Assembly: GCF_002367995.1 (NCBI RefSeq)
Contig: NZ_AP018207.1
Location: forward strand, 682,001-746,000
Length of the DNA stretch: 64,000 nt
Direction of reading: 5' to 3'
DNA from: Calothrix brevissima NIES-22
GTDB taxonomy: Bacteria > Cyanobacteriota > Cyanobacteriia > Cyanobacteriales > Nostocaceae
Each line of letters opens with the position of its first letter. Position 1 is the first letter of the stretch. The notes under the pieces are model-generated. The model ran no database searches and had not been told where the DNA came from. It saw nothing but the letters and a program-made list of their open reading frames with translations. This document shows, piece by piece, positions 34,310 to 43,502 of the stretch. The position numbers and the translations under genes are program-made.

Positions 34310-35179
34310 ATGAGTAGAAAGGGTCAGTCTATAACTTTATCGATATCAGAACGAGATAAAGCCGAGTTAGAAAACTTAGCGCTGGAGTTTGGCATGAAGT
34401 GGGGCGATCGCCCAAATATCTCTAAACTAATAGAAGCGATCGCGCGTCATCATTTAATTATTGGTAAAAATCATGACTGGACAGAATCGCGTCTGCGTGC
34501 TGTCCACCGCGCAATGCTTGCCTTAGCTGATATTGGGCAAAATGAGCAAGCGCAACTAATAGCACAATTATTACTCGAACGTGGCGAACTACCTATACCT
34601 CTGCGTAGCGAAATCGAAACCTTTTTAGGAAATTTACCACCAGCTTGGCGTTTAGAAATAGATCGTTACATTTTACGAGAGCAACCATTTCAATTGAGTT
34701 ATCAAGACGCGAGACAGCATATCTGGAATTTTACTGTCCGTTACGCCAAAGTTACGCCCCACGAAAAGCGCCAATATCTTGATTGCTGGTGTGAAGAGAC
34801 TGAGGGTAACTTGGATGTAGAAGACTTACAGCATAATTGGAGTTTACGTTTAGACAGGATTCAAGATGCTGCTGTTTCGCCGATTGTTGGTGAGTGGCGG
34901 AGTTCTGGGTTAGCAGAGATAGATGTAGAAATGCATCTGTTAGCTGGTTTAGCCTTTGCTTATCAAGCCAAACTCGAAGACAAAATCAATGAATGGCTCC
35001 CAGATACAGCAAAAGTCAAGCACGTTGTCAGGCGTGTCTCTAGTACCTTTTGGTTTATTCGCGAGGTAATGCAATATGCACCAGATTGTGTAATTGTCGC
35101 ACCAGAAAATGTGCGATCGCTTATTCAAAATAAAATTAAAATCCTTTATCATAATTATGGTTTAGATATTGTTTCATAA
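34310..35179 (+). CDS. WYL-type transcriptional regulator of the I-D locus
   Basis: A 289-aa regulator divergent from cas3'. The N terminus (QSITLSISERDKAELENLAL, then PNISKLIEAIARHH) looks like a ribbon-helix-helix DNA-binding segment. The C-terminal half (about residues 120-280) has the WYL-like arrangement with PFQLSYQDARQHIWNFTVRY and VVRRVSSTFWFIREVM. In Synechocystis a related WYL protein, Sll7009, represses the I-D CRISPR. The start at ATG 34310 lies right after two direct repeats that may be its own operators. It is probably autoregulated and controls the cas genes; this is inferred from position. Confidence 0.8.
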   Translation: MSRKGQSITLSISERDKAELENLALEFGMKWGDRPNISKLIEAIARHHLIIGKNHDWTESRLRAVHRAMLALADIGQNEQAQLIAQLLLERGELPIPLRSEIETFLGNLPPAWRLEIDRYILREQPFQLSYQDARQHIWNFTVRYAKVTPHEKRQYLDCWCEETEGNLDVEDLQHNWSLRLDRIQDAAVSPIVGEWRSSGLAEIDVEMHLLAGLAFAYQAKLEDKINEWLPDTAKVKHVVRRVSSTFWFIREVMQYAPDCVIVAPENVRSLIQNKIKILYHNYGLDIVS

Positions 35180-35289
35180 GAATTGAACTTTTTTAGAATC
35201 TCTTACTTTAATCAATTCATACTTTTTACATATGTCTTTTAATGACTAACAGTAAATCAATACATTTTTAACTTCTGAGAAAACCCATA

Positions 35290-35325
35290 GTTTCAATCCC
35301 TCATAGGTAATTAGATTAAAAGTAG
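35290..35325. repeat. Orphan CRISPR-repeat-like sequence
   Basis: GTTTCAATCCCTCATAGG at 35290-35307 matches the first 18 bases of the array B repeat (plus-strand reading) with one mismatch, and the following 18 bases match more loosely. It is isolated, with no second copy beside it, at the regulator end of the I-D locus. It overlaps the last bases of the next gene. A remnant of a former array, or a solo repeat, is likely. Confidence 0.5.
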
Positions 35326-35714
35326 TTTTCGTGCGGGCCAACTCTAGTCACTTGCATACAGCCGCGACCATTGTTGTAAACTTGCAAAATTGGGTACTGG
35401 TCTCTTTGAACTAAGAAACCTACGTACTGGGCTGCGCTTACACTACTATCACAAATAGTTGTGGGTTCACCAGACCTCAACGCCCGATCCGACCATGTAC
35501 ACTCCCCAGGAGACAAGCCCTGGGGTACGGCTCCTGCTCCTGGTTGAAAATTGATTCGCACACCATTACCACCATCGTTTTGGATACTCAGCGTACCGCC
35601 ACCACGACAGGTCAATGGATAACTTTGTTGTGCATTAGCCGTATCGATAGTCATAATTGGGGTAACAATTACTGCTAGAGTAGCCAGCAAAGAAAAATTA
35701 GAAAATACTGTCAT
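35316..35714 (-). CDS. Small secreted protein of unknown function
   Basis: A 132-aa protein with a clear Sec signal peptide (hydrophobic core FSLLATLAVIVTPIM, cleavage probably after TANA). The mature part of about 103 residues has four Cys (PLTCRGGG, GECTWSD, TICDSS, GRGCMQV) that could form two disulphides, and Gly-rich turns. I do not recognise the family with certainty; similar small exported proteins are common in cyanobacteria. It sits alone between the CRISPR locus and the sulfur island. Start ATG 35714. Confidence 0.7.
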   Translation of the reverse strand: MTVFSNFSLLATLAVIVTPIMTIDTANAQQSYPLTCRGGGTLSIQNDGGNGVRINFQPGAGAVPQGLSPGECTWSDRALRSGEPTTICDSSVSAAQYVGFLVQRDQYPILQVYNNGRGCMQVTRVGPHENYF

Positions 35715-36130
35715 CTTCCTACTCCAAAAAATTAGAAAGCTAATATTAGCCTGTGTTCAATAGCTATTAGGTTTGATGAAAAACTTTTATGCAATGGAGC
35801 GAAAAGACTTCTTTTAATTACAAGAGCTACCAAGCTGGGGCTTTTTGTTGCTTTTGTAACTATTAAAACAAAAGCAGATTTCTTAGAGGAAAAGGGTGCG
35901 ATCGCCTTTGGCGGGCGCAGATTTCAATTATTAGCAAGTAATTCACTCACAATTAGATAGTAATTCTTCGTAAAGCCCAGAAGATATCATTTGCAAATGT
36001 CTTCTGGATTTTGCTATCTAAATATAAAATACTAATTATCGATATGGTTATCGTATTTTATGTGATAATATTCATTAAAACACAGACATAGCGCTTCTTA
36101 TTAGAGTTATGAAAATTAGCATATACACCT
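35715..36130. promoter_or_regulatory. Upstream region of the oppB fragment with hairpin and box
   Basis: Noncoding DNA. It contains a degenerate copy of the island box (TAGATAG-N7-TCGTAA at 35954-35973) and directly after it a hairpin (arms AGAAGA/TCTTCT, about 35979-36005), then AAAATACTAATTATCGAT near 36026. The same arrangement recurs at 45901-45999 upstream of another broken gene. A HIP1 site lies near 35898. No gene is supported. Confidence 0.45.
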
Positions 36131-36544
36131 ATGAGTAAATATTTAGTCAAACGATTACTAATTGCTATCCCGACTTTAATTGCTATCAGTATTGTAATTT
36201 TTACGATTCTGGCATTAGCACCAGGCGATCCAATGGGAGAATTTGCCACGAATCCTTCCATCACAGCAGAAGTAAGAGAAAATATCCGCAAATCTTTAGG
36301 TTTAGATCAACCAATTCATATCCGTTATGTCAAGTGGTTTATCGCTTTTATAACTGGAGATATGGGTTATTCTTTTACTAGCCGTAGTCCCGTAATTGGC
36401 TTAATTTTCCAACGTTTAACGACAACCTTGTGGGTAGTAGGTTCTGCTTACCTTGTTGGTGTATTGCTGGCTATTCCTTTAGGAGTAATTTCGGCTCTCA
36501 AACGCAATACTATTGATTTAGGTTATGCAAAGCTACCCTTGTAG
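36131..36544 (+). pseudogene. Truncated peptide/nickel ABC permease (DppB/OppB) fragment
   Basis: 137 codons matching the N-terminal 40 percent of DppB/OppB permeases: first helix LLIAIPTLIAISIVIFTILA, the APGDPMGEF loop, then LGLDQPIHIRYVKWFI and a second helix TLWVVGSAYLVGVLLAIPLG. After Asp-Leu-Gly-Tyr the frame leaves homology and stops. The permease needs four more helices and the EAA loop, all missing, so no transporter can be built. The break lies just before the palindromic repeat at 36617, which may have been involved. No partner opp genes are nearby. Confidence 0.85.
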
Positions 36545-36616
36545 AGCTACAAGGGTTCATATCTGCGTTCATCAGTACTGAGTAGTGCTTCATCGCATTA
36601 ATTTTGCGGTGCTGGG

Positions 36617-36649
36617 AGATCCCCGACTTCTTGAAGAAGTCGGGGATCT
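36617..36649. repeat. Dispersed palindrome, copy 1
   Basis: Perfect 16-bp arms (AGATCCCCGACTTCTT and its complement) around one central base. A second copy lies at 47764-47796. Flanks of about 15-20 bp on each side are also shared in inverted orientation (GTCGCGGATGTTC on one side, CAAAATTAAT on the other), so a repeat of about 70 bp exists in both orientations. It may act as a terminator or as a site for recombination. Both copies lie next to truncated genes. Confidence 0.75.
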
Positions 36650-36724
36650 GAACATCCGCGACTCATCAAAATTAAGGCGATAGACCAGTAGTTCTGAATT
36701 TACTCAGCACTCATGACTCAAAAC

Positions 36725-37693
36725 TTAGTTTGATGAAAGCGCTGGTTGTGCCACCTGAGACTCAGCTTTTTGCTTGAATACACTTGGTACTTCAGCGCTG
36801 AAGGCTTCACCATGAACCACTTCGGAACGAGAACCATCAACACCTACAGGAACATCACCTGTGATGGTGGTGCGATAAAGCAGACGTTCCACATCCAAAT
36901 GATCCAAATCTTGCGGAGCTAAATGCACCGTGGCGCGGTTGTCCCAGAAAGCTATATCACCACTGTTCCAACGGAAGCGAGCGGTGTAGGCAGGTTTAGT
37001 GACTTGCTTAAAGAACAACTCTAGCAAATACTTGCTCTCATCTGGTGACACATTCACAATCCGGGAGACGAAGCCAGGATTAACAAACAAAGCTCGTTCA
37101 CCAGTCTCAGGATGAACTCTAACCACTGGGTGAATGGAAACTAGGGGATTAACCGCAATGCGCTCATTAAATTTGTTGTCGCGGGTTTCATATCCCCTCC
37201 CATTGAAACGATGTTCTGCTTTCAATGTGTCTGCTAATGCACGTAAGGGTGCAGATAGTCCTTCATAGGCGGCAACAAGGTTACTCCACTGGGTATCACC
37301 ACCAAAACTAGGAACAGTCACTGCGCGTAAAACTGACGCGGCTGGTGGGTTAATAGCTGCTGTAACATCTGTGTGCCAAGGGCCGCCAGTGCGGAAACCA
37401 TACTGGCGTTCATAAAGCTTACGATCTACAGGTTTGAGTTGAGGAAATCCGGGAACTGGTTCTGGTTCTCCCAAGGGATGAGCGAAAGTTACTTCGCCAA
37501 AACGAGATGTAAACTCGACCTGAGCAGCATGATCGATGTTTTGGTTACGAAAGAATAAGACTTTCCACTTTAATAATGCTTTACGAATTTCTTGTACTTG
37601 CTCGTCAGAAAGAGAGCGGGAAAGGTCTACACCACCAATTTCCGCACCGATGAAACCAGCTACTTGTTTAACTTCTATATGTTTATAGCCCAT
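36725..37693 (-). CDS. TauD/TfdA-family Fe(II)/2-oxoglutarate dioxygenase
   Basis: A 322-aa dioxygenase. The iron ligands are in GPWHTDVTAAINPP (His-x-Asp, near residue 105) and in RATVHLAPQDL (distal His), with the 2-oxoglutarate Arg in RLLYRTTITGD. The N terminus has GAEIGGVDLSRSLSDEQV, typical of TauD. Such enzymes release sulfite from taurine or other alkanesulfonates or cleave sulfate esters. Neighbouring sulfonate-type transport and monooxygenase genes support an organosulfur role. Substrate identity cannot be read from sequence. It is divergent from the MFS gene across a shared regulatory region. Confidence 0.88.
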   Translation of the reverse strand: MGYKHIEVKQVAGFIGAEIGGVDLSRSLSDEQVQEIRKALLKWKVLFFRNQNIDHAAQVEFTSRFGEVTFAHPLGEPEPVPGFPQLKPVDRKLYERQYGFRTGGPWHTDVTAAINPPAASVLRAVTVPSFGGDTQWSNLVAAYEGLSAPLRALADTLKAEHRFNGRGYETRDNKFNERIAVNPLVSIHPVVRVHPETGERALFVNPGFVSRIVNVSPDESKYLLELFFKQVTKPAYTARFRWNSGDIAFWDNRATVHLAPQDLDHLDVERLLYRTTITGDVPVGVDGSRSEVVHGEAFSAEVPSVFKQKAESQVAQPALSSN

Positions 37694-38015
37694 GAAGATT
37701 CTCCAGAGTTTTATCTGTCAGGAGGTGTTCACACTCGCCTATTTCTTGAGAAATGTTGCTGATACCCAATATTTACGAGCAACTTTTCTATCTTGGGAGC
37801 ATAACTGAGATTATCATACATTATTCCGATAGAGTTAACGTAGTATGCAATCACTAAATAGGAATTTTCTATATTTGCATAGAAACTCTGGTCTATATTT
37901 TTATCTGCTAATATCCAGTAGGCAAACGTGTTAGGGCAGACAGACAAGCAAATAGTGATTATTTTAATATCATTAGTTAACCTAATTATTAGTAGACCAT
38001 AATGAAATTTTCCTC
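37694..38015. promoter_or_regulatory. Divergent control region of tauD-like and MFS genes
   Basis: 322 bp. The island box CCGATAG-N7-GTAGTA lies at 37826-37845, preceded by TTGGGAGCATAACT at 37793. The same pair (TTGGGAGCATAAACT, then the box with GTAGTATGCAA) recurs at 51852-51899 upstream of ssuC. The distance between the two parts is 47 bp here and 37 bp there, a difference of one helical turn. This suggests binding sites for one regulator. Confidence 0.55.
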
Positions 38016-39308
38016 ATGAAAATTTGGCATAGACAATTCGGGGAAAGCATTAGTAACATCACGTACCATTATTTACCTGCTTTACGCTGGCGTAATTTTC
38101 GCCTGTTTTTTGGAGGACAGTTACTATCAATGTCTGGGACATTTATGACCCAGCAATTAACTATTCCTTGGCTGGTATACGATTTAACTAAGTCTGCTTG
38201 GTTGTTGGGGGTTGCAGGGTTTGTTCAATTTTTACCTACGTTATTACTGATTCCCTTTTCGGGGATATTATCCGATCGCTGGAGTCGTCGTGACTTGTTA
38301 ATGTTGGTGCAGATATTGGGAATTAGCGTTTCCTTGGCGTTAACAATTCTGACTTTTACTAAATGGATTACTTTTCCTAGCCTATTGGTACTGAGTGTTC
38401 TCAATGGTTTGCTGAAGGGCTTAGATATGCCCGTGCGTCATACAATCGTTACTGAAACCGTAGACGATCGCGCTGATTGGAGTAATGCGTTGGCGTAGCC
38501 CGCCGAAGGCATCGCGCTAAATTCAGTCATGTTAAGTTCTTCTTTAGTATTGGGGCCTGCTATGGGCGGGATTTTGATAGCTACTTTAGGGGTAGAATAC
38601 TGTTTTCTCTACGATACCCTTAGCTATATTCCTGCCATCCTCACCATACTAGCAATGCGGCTACCAGTTAGACCGATGGAAGCTCTTAGCGGTATTAGAG
38701 ATACGTTGCTGAAATTATGGGAGGGATTTGAATATGTCTGCCAATTCTACGCCATTAAAGTCATGTTACTCATGCTGACGTTAAATGGTTTAGTGGGGAT
38801 GTCTCATATTGCACTTATGCCTGTTTTTGCGGCTAAGGTTTTAAATGGAGATGCAACTACAATGGCACACCTCAGCACCTCAGCGCCCATTGGCTCGTTC
38901 CTGGCTTGTGTGTATTTAAGTATGCGGCGAGGGATTGGAGGCTTAGAGCGTGTAATTGTAGTATCTCAAGTTGCGATCGGTTTAAGTCTGATATCCTTTT
39001 CACTATCGCGTCAAGTCGAGCTGTCCATCATCGTACTGGTGTTTACAGGCTGCTTTAGCATCCTACAAATTACAAGTAGCAATATGATTATTCAAACCCT
39101 AGTTGCTGAGGATAAGCGCGGACGAGTTATGAGTTTTTATGCTTTAGCAACGGTGGGTACAATCCCCTTTGGAAATTTGCTAGCGGGAACTTTAGCTGAC
39201 AAATTTGGTGCGACTCATGCCTTAATTGTCTGTGGTAGTATAAGCATTTTAGGTGCGTTATGGTTCTCTACACAATTGGCAACTGTGAGACGTTGGATTG
39301 ACAGATAA
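38016..39308 (+). pseudogene. MFS transporter gene with an in-frame amber stop
   Basis: A 430-codon major facilitator gene (EntS-like exporter type: RNFRLFFGGQLLSMSGTFMT, FSGILSDRWSRRDLLMLVQI) interrupted after codon 160 by TAG at 38496-38498. The stop lies in a small repeat GCGTAGCCCGCCGAAGGC inserted between ALA and LNSV codons. The insertion keeps the frame, so the rest (LGPAMGGILIATLGVEY and more) is intact to 39308. Only readthrough or re-initiation at ATG 38529 would give a product, and that lacks the first helices. The original role may have been efflux. Confidence 0.8.
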
Positions 39309-39766
39309 ATTAATTTTGGATTTTAGATTTTGATGAAAATATACTCAATCTAAAATCTAAACTTTAGCGAATAAGTAACTGTTATTTCAATACGGTTCAG
39401 TTAGCAACAAAAACCAGATTTAACGTAGGTTGGGGAGCCACTGCGTTGGACGGGTTTCCCGGCTTGTTCGCGTAGCGTCTCCCCTTGGGAGAAGCAAGTG
39501 GCGTTTGAGGAACGAAACCCAACTTACAATTACAGTATATTACAGGTAAATGAGGTAAGCGCTTCGGGGCATGGCAGTGCCAGTGCCCCTACAATCAAGG
39601 ATCATCTGTACTTCACCAACTGGCAATTTGCTGTATCCGTAACTGAACTGTATTTATTGGCTTTTATTTTATAAAAACTACGTTTCTATAAAAAAACATC
39701 TCCCACTAACCAACAGTTACATAGGAGATGATTCATGACACCTAACTGTACAGGAGAAACTTGTGC
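39309..39766. repeat. Intergenic repeats between MFS and nifE
   Basis: 458 bp without a gene. It holds an ATTTTAGATTTTGATG/CAATCTAAAATCTAAA hairpin near 39319-39361, a repeat of the GTAGGTTGGG ... CCCAACTTAC type around 39425-39526, and a segment at 39557-39650 (GCGCTTCGGGGCATGGCAGT onward) that recurs at 44757-44840. A short inverted repeat (ATCTCCCACTAACC, ACATAGGAGAT) near 39700-39730 after the nifE stop may be a terminator for nifE. Confidence 0.5.
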
Positions 39767-41179
39767 CTATGGCTGATAGCTGATTTTGTCATCCCAAGGA
39801 GCAGATTTGGTAATTTGTTGCCATATAGGACTATACAAAGCTTCATGTAGTTCGCGTGCTAATACTACCAAACCTGCGTAACCAGCATAAGCATGATGAC
39901 GTTCATGGTTAATATCTAAAAACGGAATTCGCGTTTTGAGTGCTGTATATTTATTGCCAGCCCCAGTAATTAAAATATCGGCTTTGGTTTGGTTTAACAC
40001 CTTTAATATTTCTGGGGGAGTTGTATCAGATAAAAGCATTCCATCTGTACCAAGATATTGTTTAATTTTAGCTTTCTCCTCTTCTGTGGTTTTGCCATCT
40101 GTAGCTGCTATAACTTCCATTCCTAAGTCTTGGGCAGCTAATATCAACGACCAACTTTTGACACCACCTGTAGAAAGCAGAATGCGCTTTCCTTTTAAAT
40201 CAGCAAGGTAAGGAGCTAAAGCAATATCGAGAGCAGCATTTTCTTGAGCAATTAACTTTTCTGTACGTTCTTGCAATTCATGAGCAACAATATTATCTCC
40301 CAAAGAGAGACTTAATTGTGTTGCAATATTCCGCAAGCAATTATTTAAGTTAACCGCACCATAAAAAGATTCTTCAATATAAGGAATTCTATAGCGCTCT
40401 GCCATAGTTTGTGCCATTTGGATGGCTACATTTGAGCAAAGCACTACATTTAATTTAGCACGATGAGCATAACAAACTTCTTGATAACGCGCATCGCCTG
40501 TAATTTTGGCAAGAACCCGAATCCCCATTTTTTGAAATAAGGGTAAGATATTCCAAGTTTCACCAGCAACGTTATAGTCGCCAACAATATTAATATCGAA
40601 TGGCGTAGTAAATTCAGGTTCGGCTGTGCCAATGACAGCATTTAATAAAACTTCGTTACCGATGCGATTCCCTAAATTTTTACTCCCAAGAAATCCCGGC
40701 GCATTGACATAGATAACGGGAATATTAATTTGTTGTTTAGCTAGTTGACAGACGCTTTCAATATCATCACCAATCAAAGCAGACAAGCAAGTTGCATAAA
40801 CGAAAATAGCAGCAGGATGATAGCGTTGAGCAGCATCTACAATCGCTTTATAGAGTTTCTTTTCTCCACCAAAAACGATATTACCCTCGCTAAAATCGGT
40901 AGTAAAAGCAGTTTGGTATAACTGCGAGCCTGATGAAAGGCTACCATGAGTTGCCCAAGGATTATGAGTACAAGAAACAGCACCATGTACTAAATGAACA
41001 GCATCGGTAATAGCGCCTACAGAAACCATTGCACCATCAAAAGGGCAATTTCCTTGGGTTGAACCTGGTTGTGGTGGTTTGTTACAAGTGAGTTTTTTCT
41101 TACCATGAAGTTTTTTCTGGTTAGCTTTGCAAACTGTTTCGCTAAGTGTTTCGTTAATGACTACTTGAGTATTATTCAT
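39767..41179 (-). CDS. nifE: NifE-like nitrogenase cofactor scaffold protein, orphan
   Basis: A 470-aa NifE-type protein. Cluster Cys residues are visible in GNCPFDGAMVSVG, HGAVSCTHNPW and YATCLSALIGDD. FGGEKKLYKAIVDAAQRYHP, YVNAPGFLGSKNLGNR and IRVLAKITGDARYQE are strong NifE/NifD family marks. NifE with NifN forms the scaffold on which FeMo-co is built. No nifN or other nif gene is in the window, and most nitrogenase clusters are elsewhere. The start is ATG 41179 because AGGAG lies 6 bases upstream; the frame extends to 41221. The protein looks intact. It may be a second copy, a vnf/anf-type relative, or a relic. Confidence 0.85.
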   Translation of the reverse strand: MNNTQVVINETLSETVCKANQKKLHGKKKLTCNKPPQPGSTQGNCPFDGAMVSVGAITDAVHLVHGAVSCTHNPWATHGSLSSGSQLYQTAFTTDFSEGNIVFGGEKKLYKAIVDAAQRYHPAAIFVYATCLSALIGDDIESVCQLAKQQINIPVIYVNAPGFLGSKNLGNRIGNEVLLNAVIGTAEPEFTTPFDINIVGDYNVAGETWNILPLFQKMGIRVLAKITGDARYQEVCYAHRAKLNVVLCSNVAIQMAQTMAERYRIPYIEESFYGAVNLNNCLRNIATQLSLSLGDNIVAHELQERTEKLIAQENAALDIALAPYLADLKGKRILLSTGGVKSWSLILAAQDLGMEVIAATDGKTTEEEKAKIKQYLGTDGMLLSDTTPPEILKVLNQTKADILITGAGNKYTALKTRIPFLDINHERHHAYAGYAGLVVLARELHEALYSPIWQQITKSAPWDDKISYQP

Positions 41180-42141
41180 GCTTCTCCTAGTGTTGAAGAT
41201 GATTACAAAATAGCTAATCATGAGAAATTAGGAGTATTATTTTCTTCCTATCTCCTATTTTCATTACTTAGGTATTTTGCTTTCTAGTTTTTACCTATCT
41301 TTCTAGATAGTGAAAGACAAAGTTTATGGGAATTAATTGCTGAAAAGCTACAAAACAGGACTAACGCAATAGCATTTGCAATAAAAACAGTAATTACTCT
41401 GATGCATCCTGTATTTTCAGAAAGATATGCATGAGGTACATCATCACCTCTAGCCCCTCAACACAAGGAGATGTAACTCACTAAAATGAGAAAAACTAAT
41501 ATTGTTTGATTAATATTAGATTATCTAAATATTAGCATAACTAATTTTAATTAACTAAAGTCTTATTTTTATATTTAGAGAACAAATATTATTAAATATT
41601 TAGGCAGAATAATGAGATACATTCGTTCTCTGTACCTAATCTTGTGTTTTATGGTTAGACCGATATATTAAAGTTTTAGTCTCTACTGTGATATGTATTT
41701 TATTTAACACTAATAACCACTTATATTTAGTTTATTATAGCTAGATTAATTTTAATGTACGTTAATTCTATAGTCTAACCGGGTTATGCTAGGGAATTTA
41801 TCTTTAAATTTGCACAGTAGAGACAGTTTTTACTATGCTCCTGAGCTTCTGTTTCGATTCGATGCTGAGTGCGATCGCTCTTCTGCTCTAGGATATTTTG
41901 CCAAAACCCACCTCTGTTAAATATTTCCCGATATACTGTTCCCTATTTATCATTTATGTGCAATTCTTAATCTTATATTTATTAACTCCGGTAACTCGAT
42001 TAAGTTACAGTAGTATTATACTAGTTTTTGCAACGTCATGCTTATAGCCCTGCAATTATCTAGGGAAATCATGGTTAAAAGGCTATAGCAATATCACACA
42101 CAACGTTATTCAGCATTTCAACAAAAAGTAGAGCAGACAGT
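41180..42141. other. Long AT-rich intergenic region upstream of nifE and AKR
   Basis: About 960 bp with no supported gene. Two separate inverted repeats occur: GTCTCTACTGTG at 41679-41690 with CACAGTAGAGAC at 41813-41824, and GGTTAGAC at 41653-41660 with GTCTAACC at 41773-41780. They interleave and do not nest. Both flanking genes are transcribed away from here, so it must contain their promoters. A HIP1 site lies at about 41871. Confidence 0.45.
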
Positions 42142-43146
42142 ATGACCAAATATGTAAATCTTGGCAGAACTGGACTAAAAGTATCGCGTATTACCCTGGG
42201 TACGATGACTTATGGCTCTCGGAAATTACGCGAATGGGTATTAGAAGAAGAAGAAAGTCGCCCATTTATCAAACTGGCTTTGGATTTGGGAATTAACTTC
42301 TTTGATACCGCCGATGTCTATTCTTTGGGCGCGAGTGAAGAGATTGTTGGGCGCGCCTTGAAAGACTTTGCTCAACGAGATCAAGTTGTAATTGCTACCA
42401 AAGTACATGGTAAAGTTGGCGACGGGCCGAATGATAAAGGACTTTCTCGCAAACATATTTTTGACAGTATCGATGCTTCTTTGCGGCGACTACAGACAGA
42501 TTATGTAGACTTGTACCAAATTCACCGTTGGGATTATGAAACACCAATTGAGGAAACTCTAGAAGCGCTGCATGATATTGTCAAAGCTGGTAAAGTCCGT
42601 TATTTAGGAATTTCTAGCGTTTTTGCATGGCAATTAGCTAAAGCTCTCTATACAGCAGATATTCATGGCTTTTCTCGTTTTGTCTCGATTCAAAATCACT
42701 ACAACCTAGTTTATCGGGAAGAAGAACGAGAAGTTATACCCCTTGCTCTCGATCAAGGACTTGGTATTATTCCTTGGAGTCCCTTAGCGCGGGGATTTTT
42801 AGCCGGAAATCGCAGTAAATCAGAATATGGCGAAACTCTGCGGGCAAAAACTGACGAATTTGCTCACAATCTCTACTATCAAGATTCTGATTTTAAAGTA
42901 GTTGATCGCGTCGTTGAATTAGCTGGAAAACGAGGTGTTAAACCCACACAAATTGCTTTAGCTTGGCTATTACATCAACCAGGTGTCACATCTCCCATCA
43001 TTGGCGCTAGTAAGATAGAACATCTCAAAGAAGCTGCGGAGGCTGTAGATTTAGAGCTTTCTCAAGAAGAACTCAAATTCTTAGAAGAACCTTACACACC
43101 TCATCCTATCTTAGGGCATCAATATCCCTCTGGAAATCGTCCGTAG
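42142..43146 (+). CDS. Aldo/keto reductase
   Basis: A 334-aa AKR of the voltage-channel-beta/YhdN-like branch. The catalytic tetrad is visible as Asp and Tyr in FFDTADVYSLGASEE, Lys in VIATKVHGKVG and His in LYQIHRWDYETP. NADPH contacts are likely in IPWSPLARGFLAG and in the C-terminal IIGASKIEHLKEAAEA. It reduces aldehydes or ketones with NADPH; the substrate is not known. In this island it could act on aldehydes left after desulfonation of alkanesulfonates, but that is inference. It stands alone, followed by 356 bp of noncoding DNA. Confidence 0.9.
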   Translation: MTKYVNLGRTGLKVSRITLGTMTYGSRKLREWVLEEEESRPFIKLALDLGINFFDTADVYSLGASEEIVGRALKDFAQRDQVVIATKVHGKVGDGPNDKGLSRKHIFDSIDASLRRLQTDYVDLYQIHRWDYETPIEETLEALHDIVKAGKVRYLGISSVFAWQLAKALYTADIHGFSRFVSIQNHYNLVYREEEREVIPLALDQGLGIIPWSPLARGFLAGNRSKSEYGETLRAKTDEFAHNLYYQDSDFKVVDRVVELAGKRGVKPTQIALAWLLHQPGVTSPIIGASKIEHLKEAAEAVDLELSQEELKFLEEPYTPHPILGHQYPSGNRP

Positions 43147-43502
43147 AGAAAACTGAGGAAGAAACTATTCTTTAGCTATTTTCTTCCTCTTCTCATCACG
43201 AAAGAGAGGGCGATCAAAGCGATCGCAGATTTGAGTTAGCAGCATTTTACTCTTCTATTCCTGGTAGTTATGTTTGAAACTATCAAAATGTCTTTGTTTA
43301 ATTAATTCTATAATTTGCTCAAGATAAAAAGCATCTATAGTAGAAAAATCATCTATTTTGTCACTATCAATATCAAGTACTAGTTGCACTTCTCCGGCGT
43401 CTTCAATAGTTATTTCTTGATATTACAAGGAAATTATCTTTCTTTGTAGTCGTTATAAAGCAGATTTTTGTCAAACATGAATTAGGAGCTATAGAGTCAT
43501 TT
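43147..43502. other. Intergenic region with a possible gene relic
   Basis: On the minus strand 43255-43422 contains a 55-codon open stretch (EITIEDAGEVQLVLDIDSDK, then DAFYLEQIIELIKQRHFDSF) with protein-like composition but no ATG; a GTG at 43389 is possible. It could be the end of a decayed gene. I do not recognise it. A HIP1 site lies near 43220. The substrate-binding protein promoter must be near 43440-43500. Confidence 0.35.

Noticed and set aside
41653-41824. Nested inverted repeats upstream of the aldo/keto reductase as a riboswitch
   Set aside because: The two inverted repeats interleave and do not nest, and no known aptamer pattern is seen.
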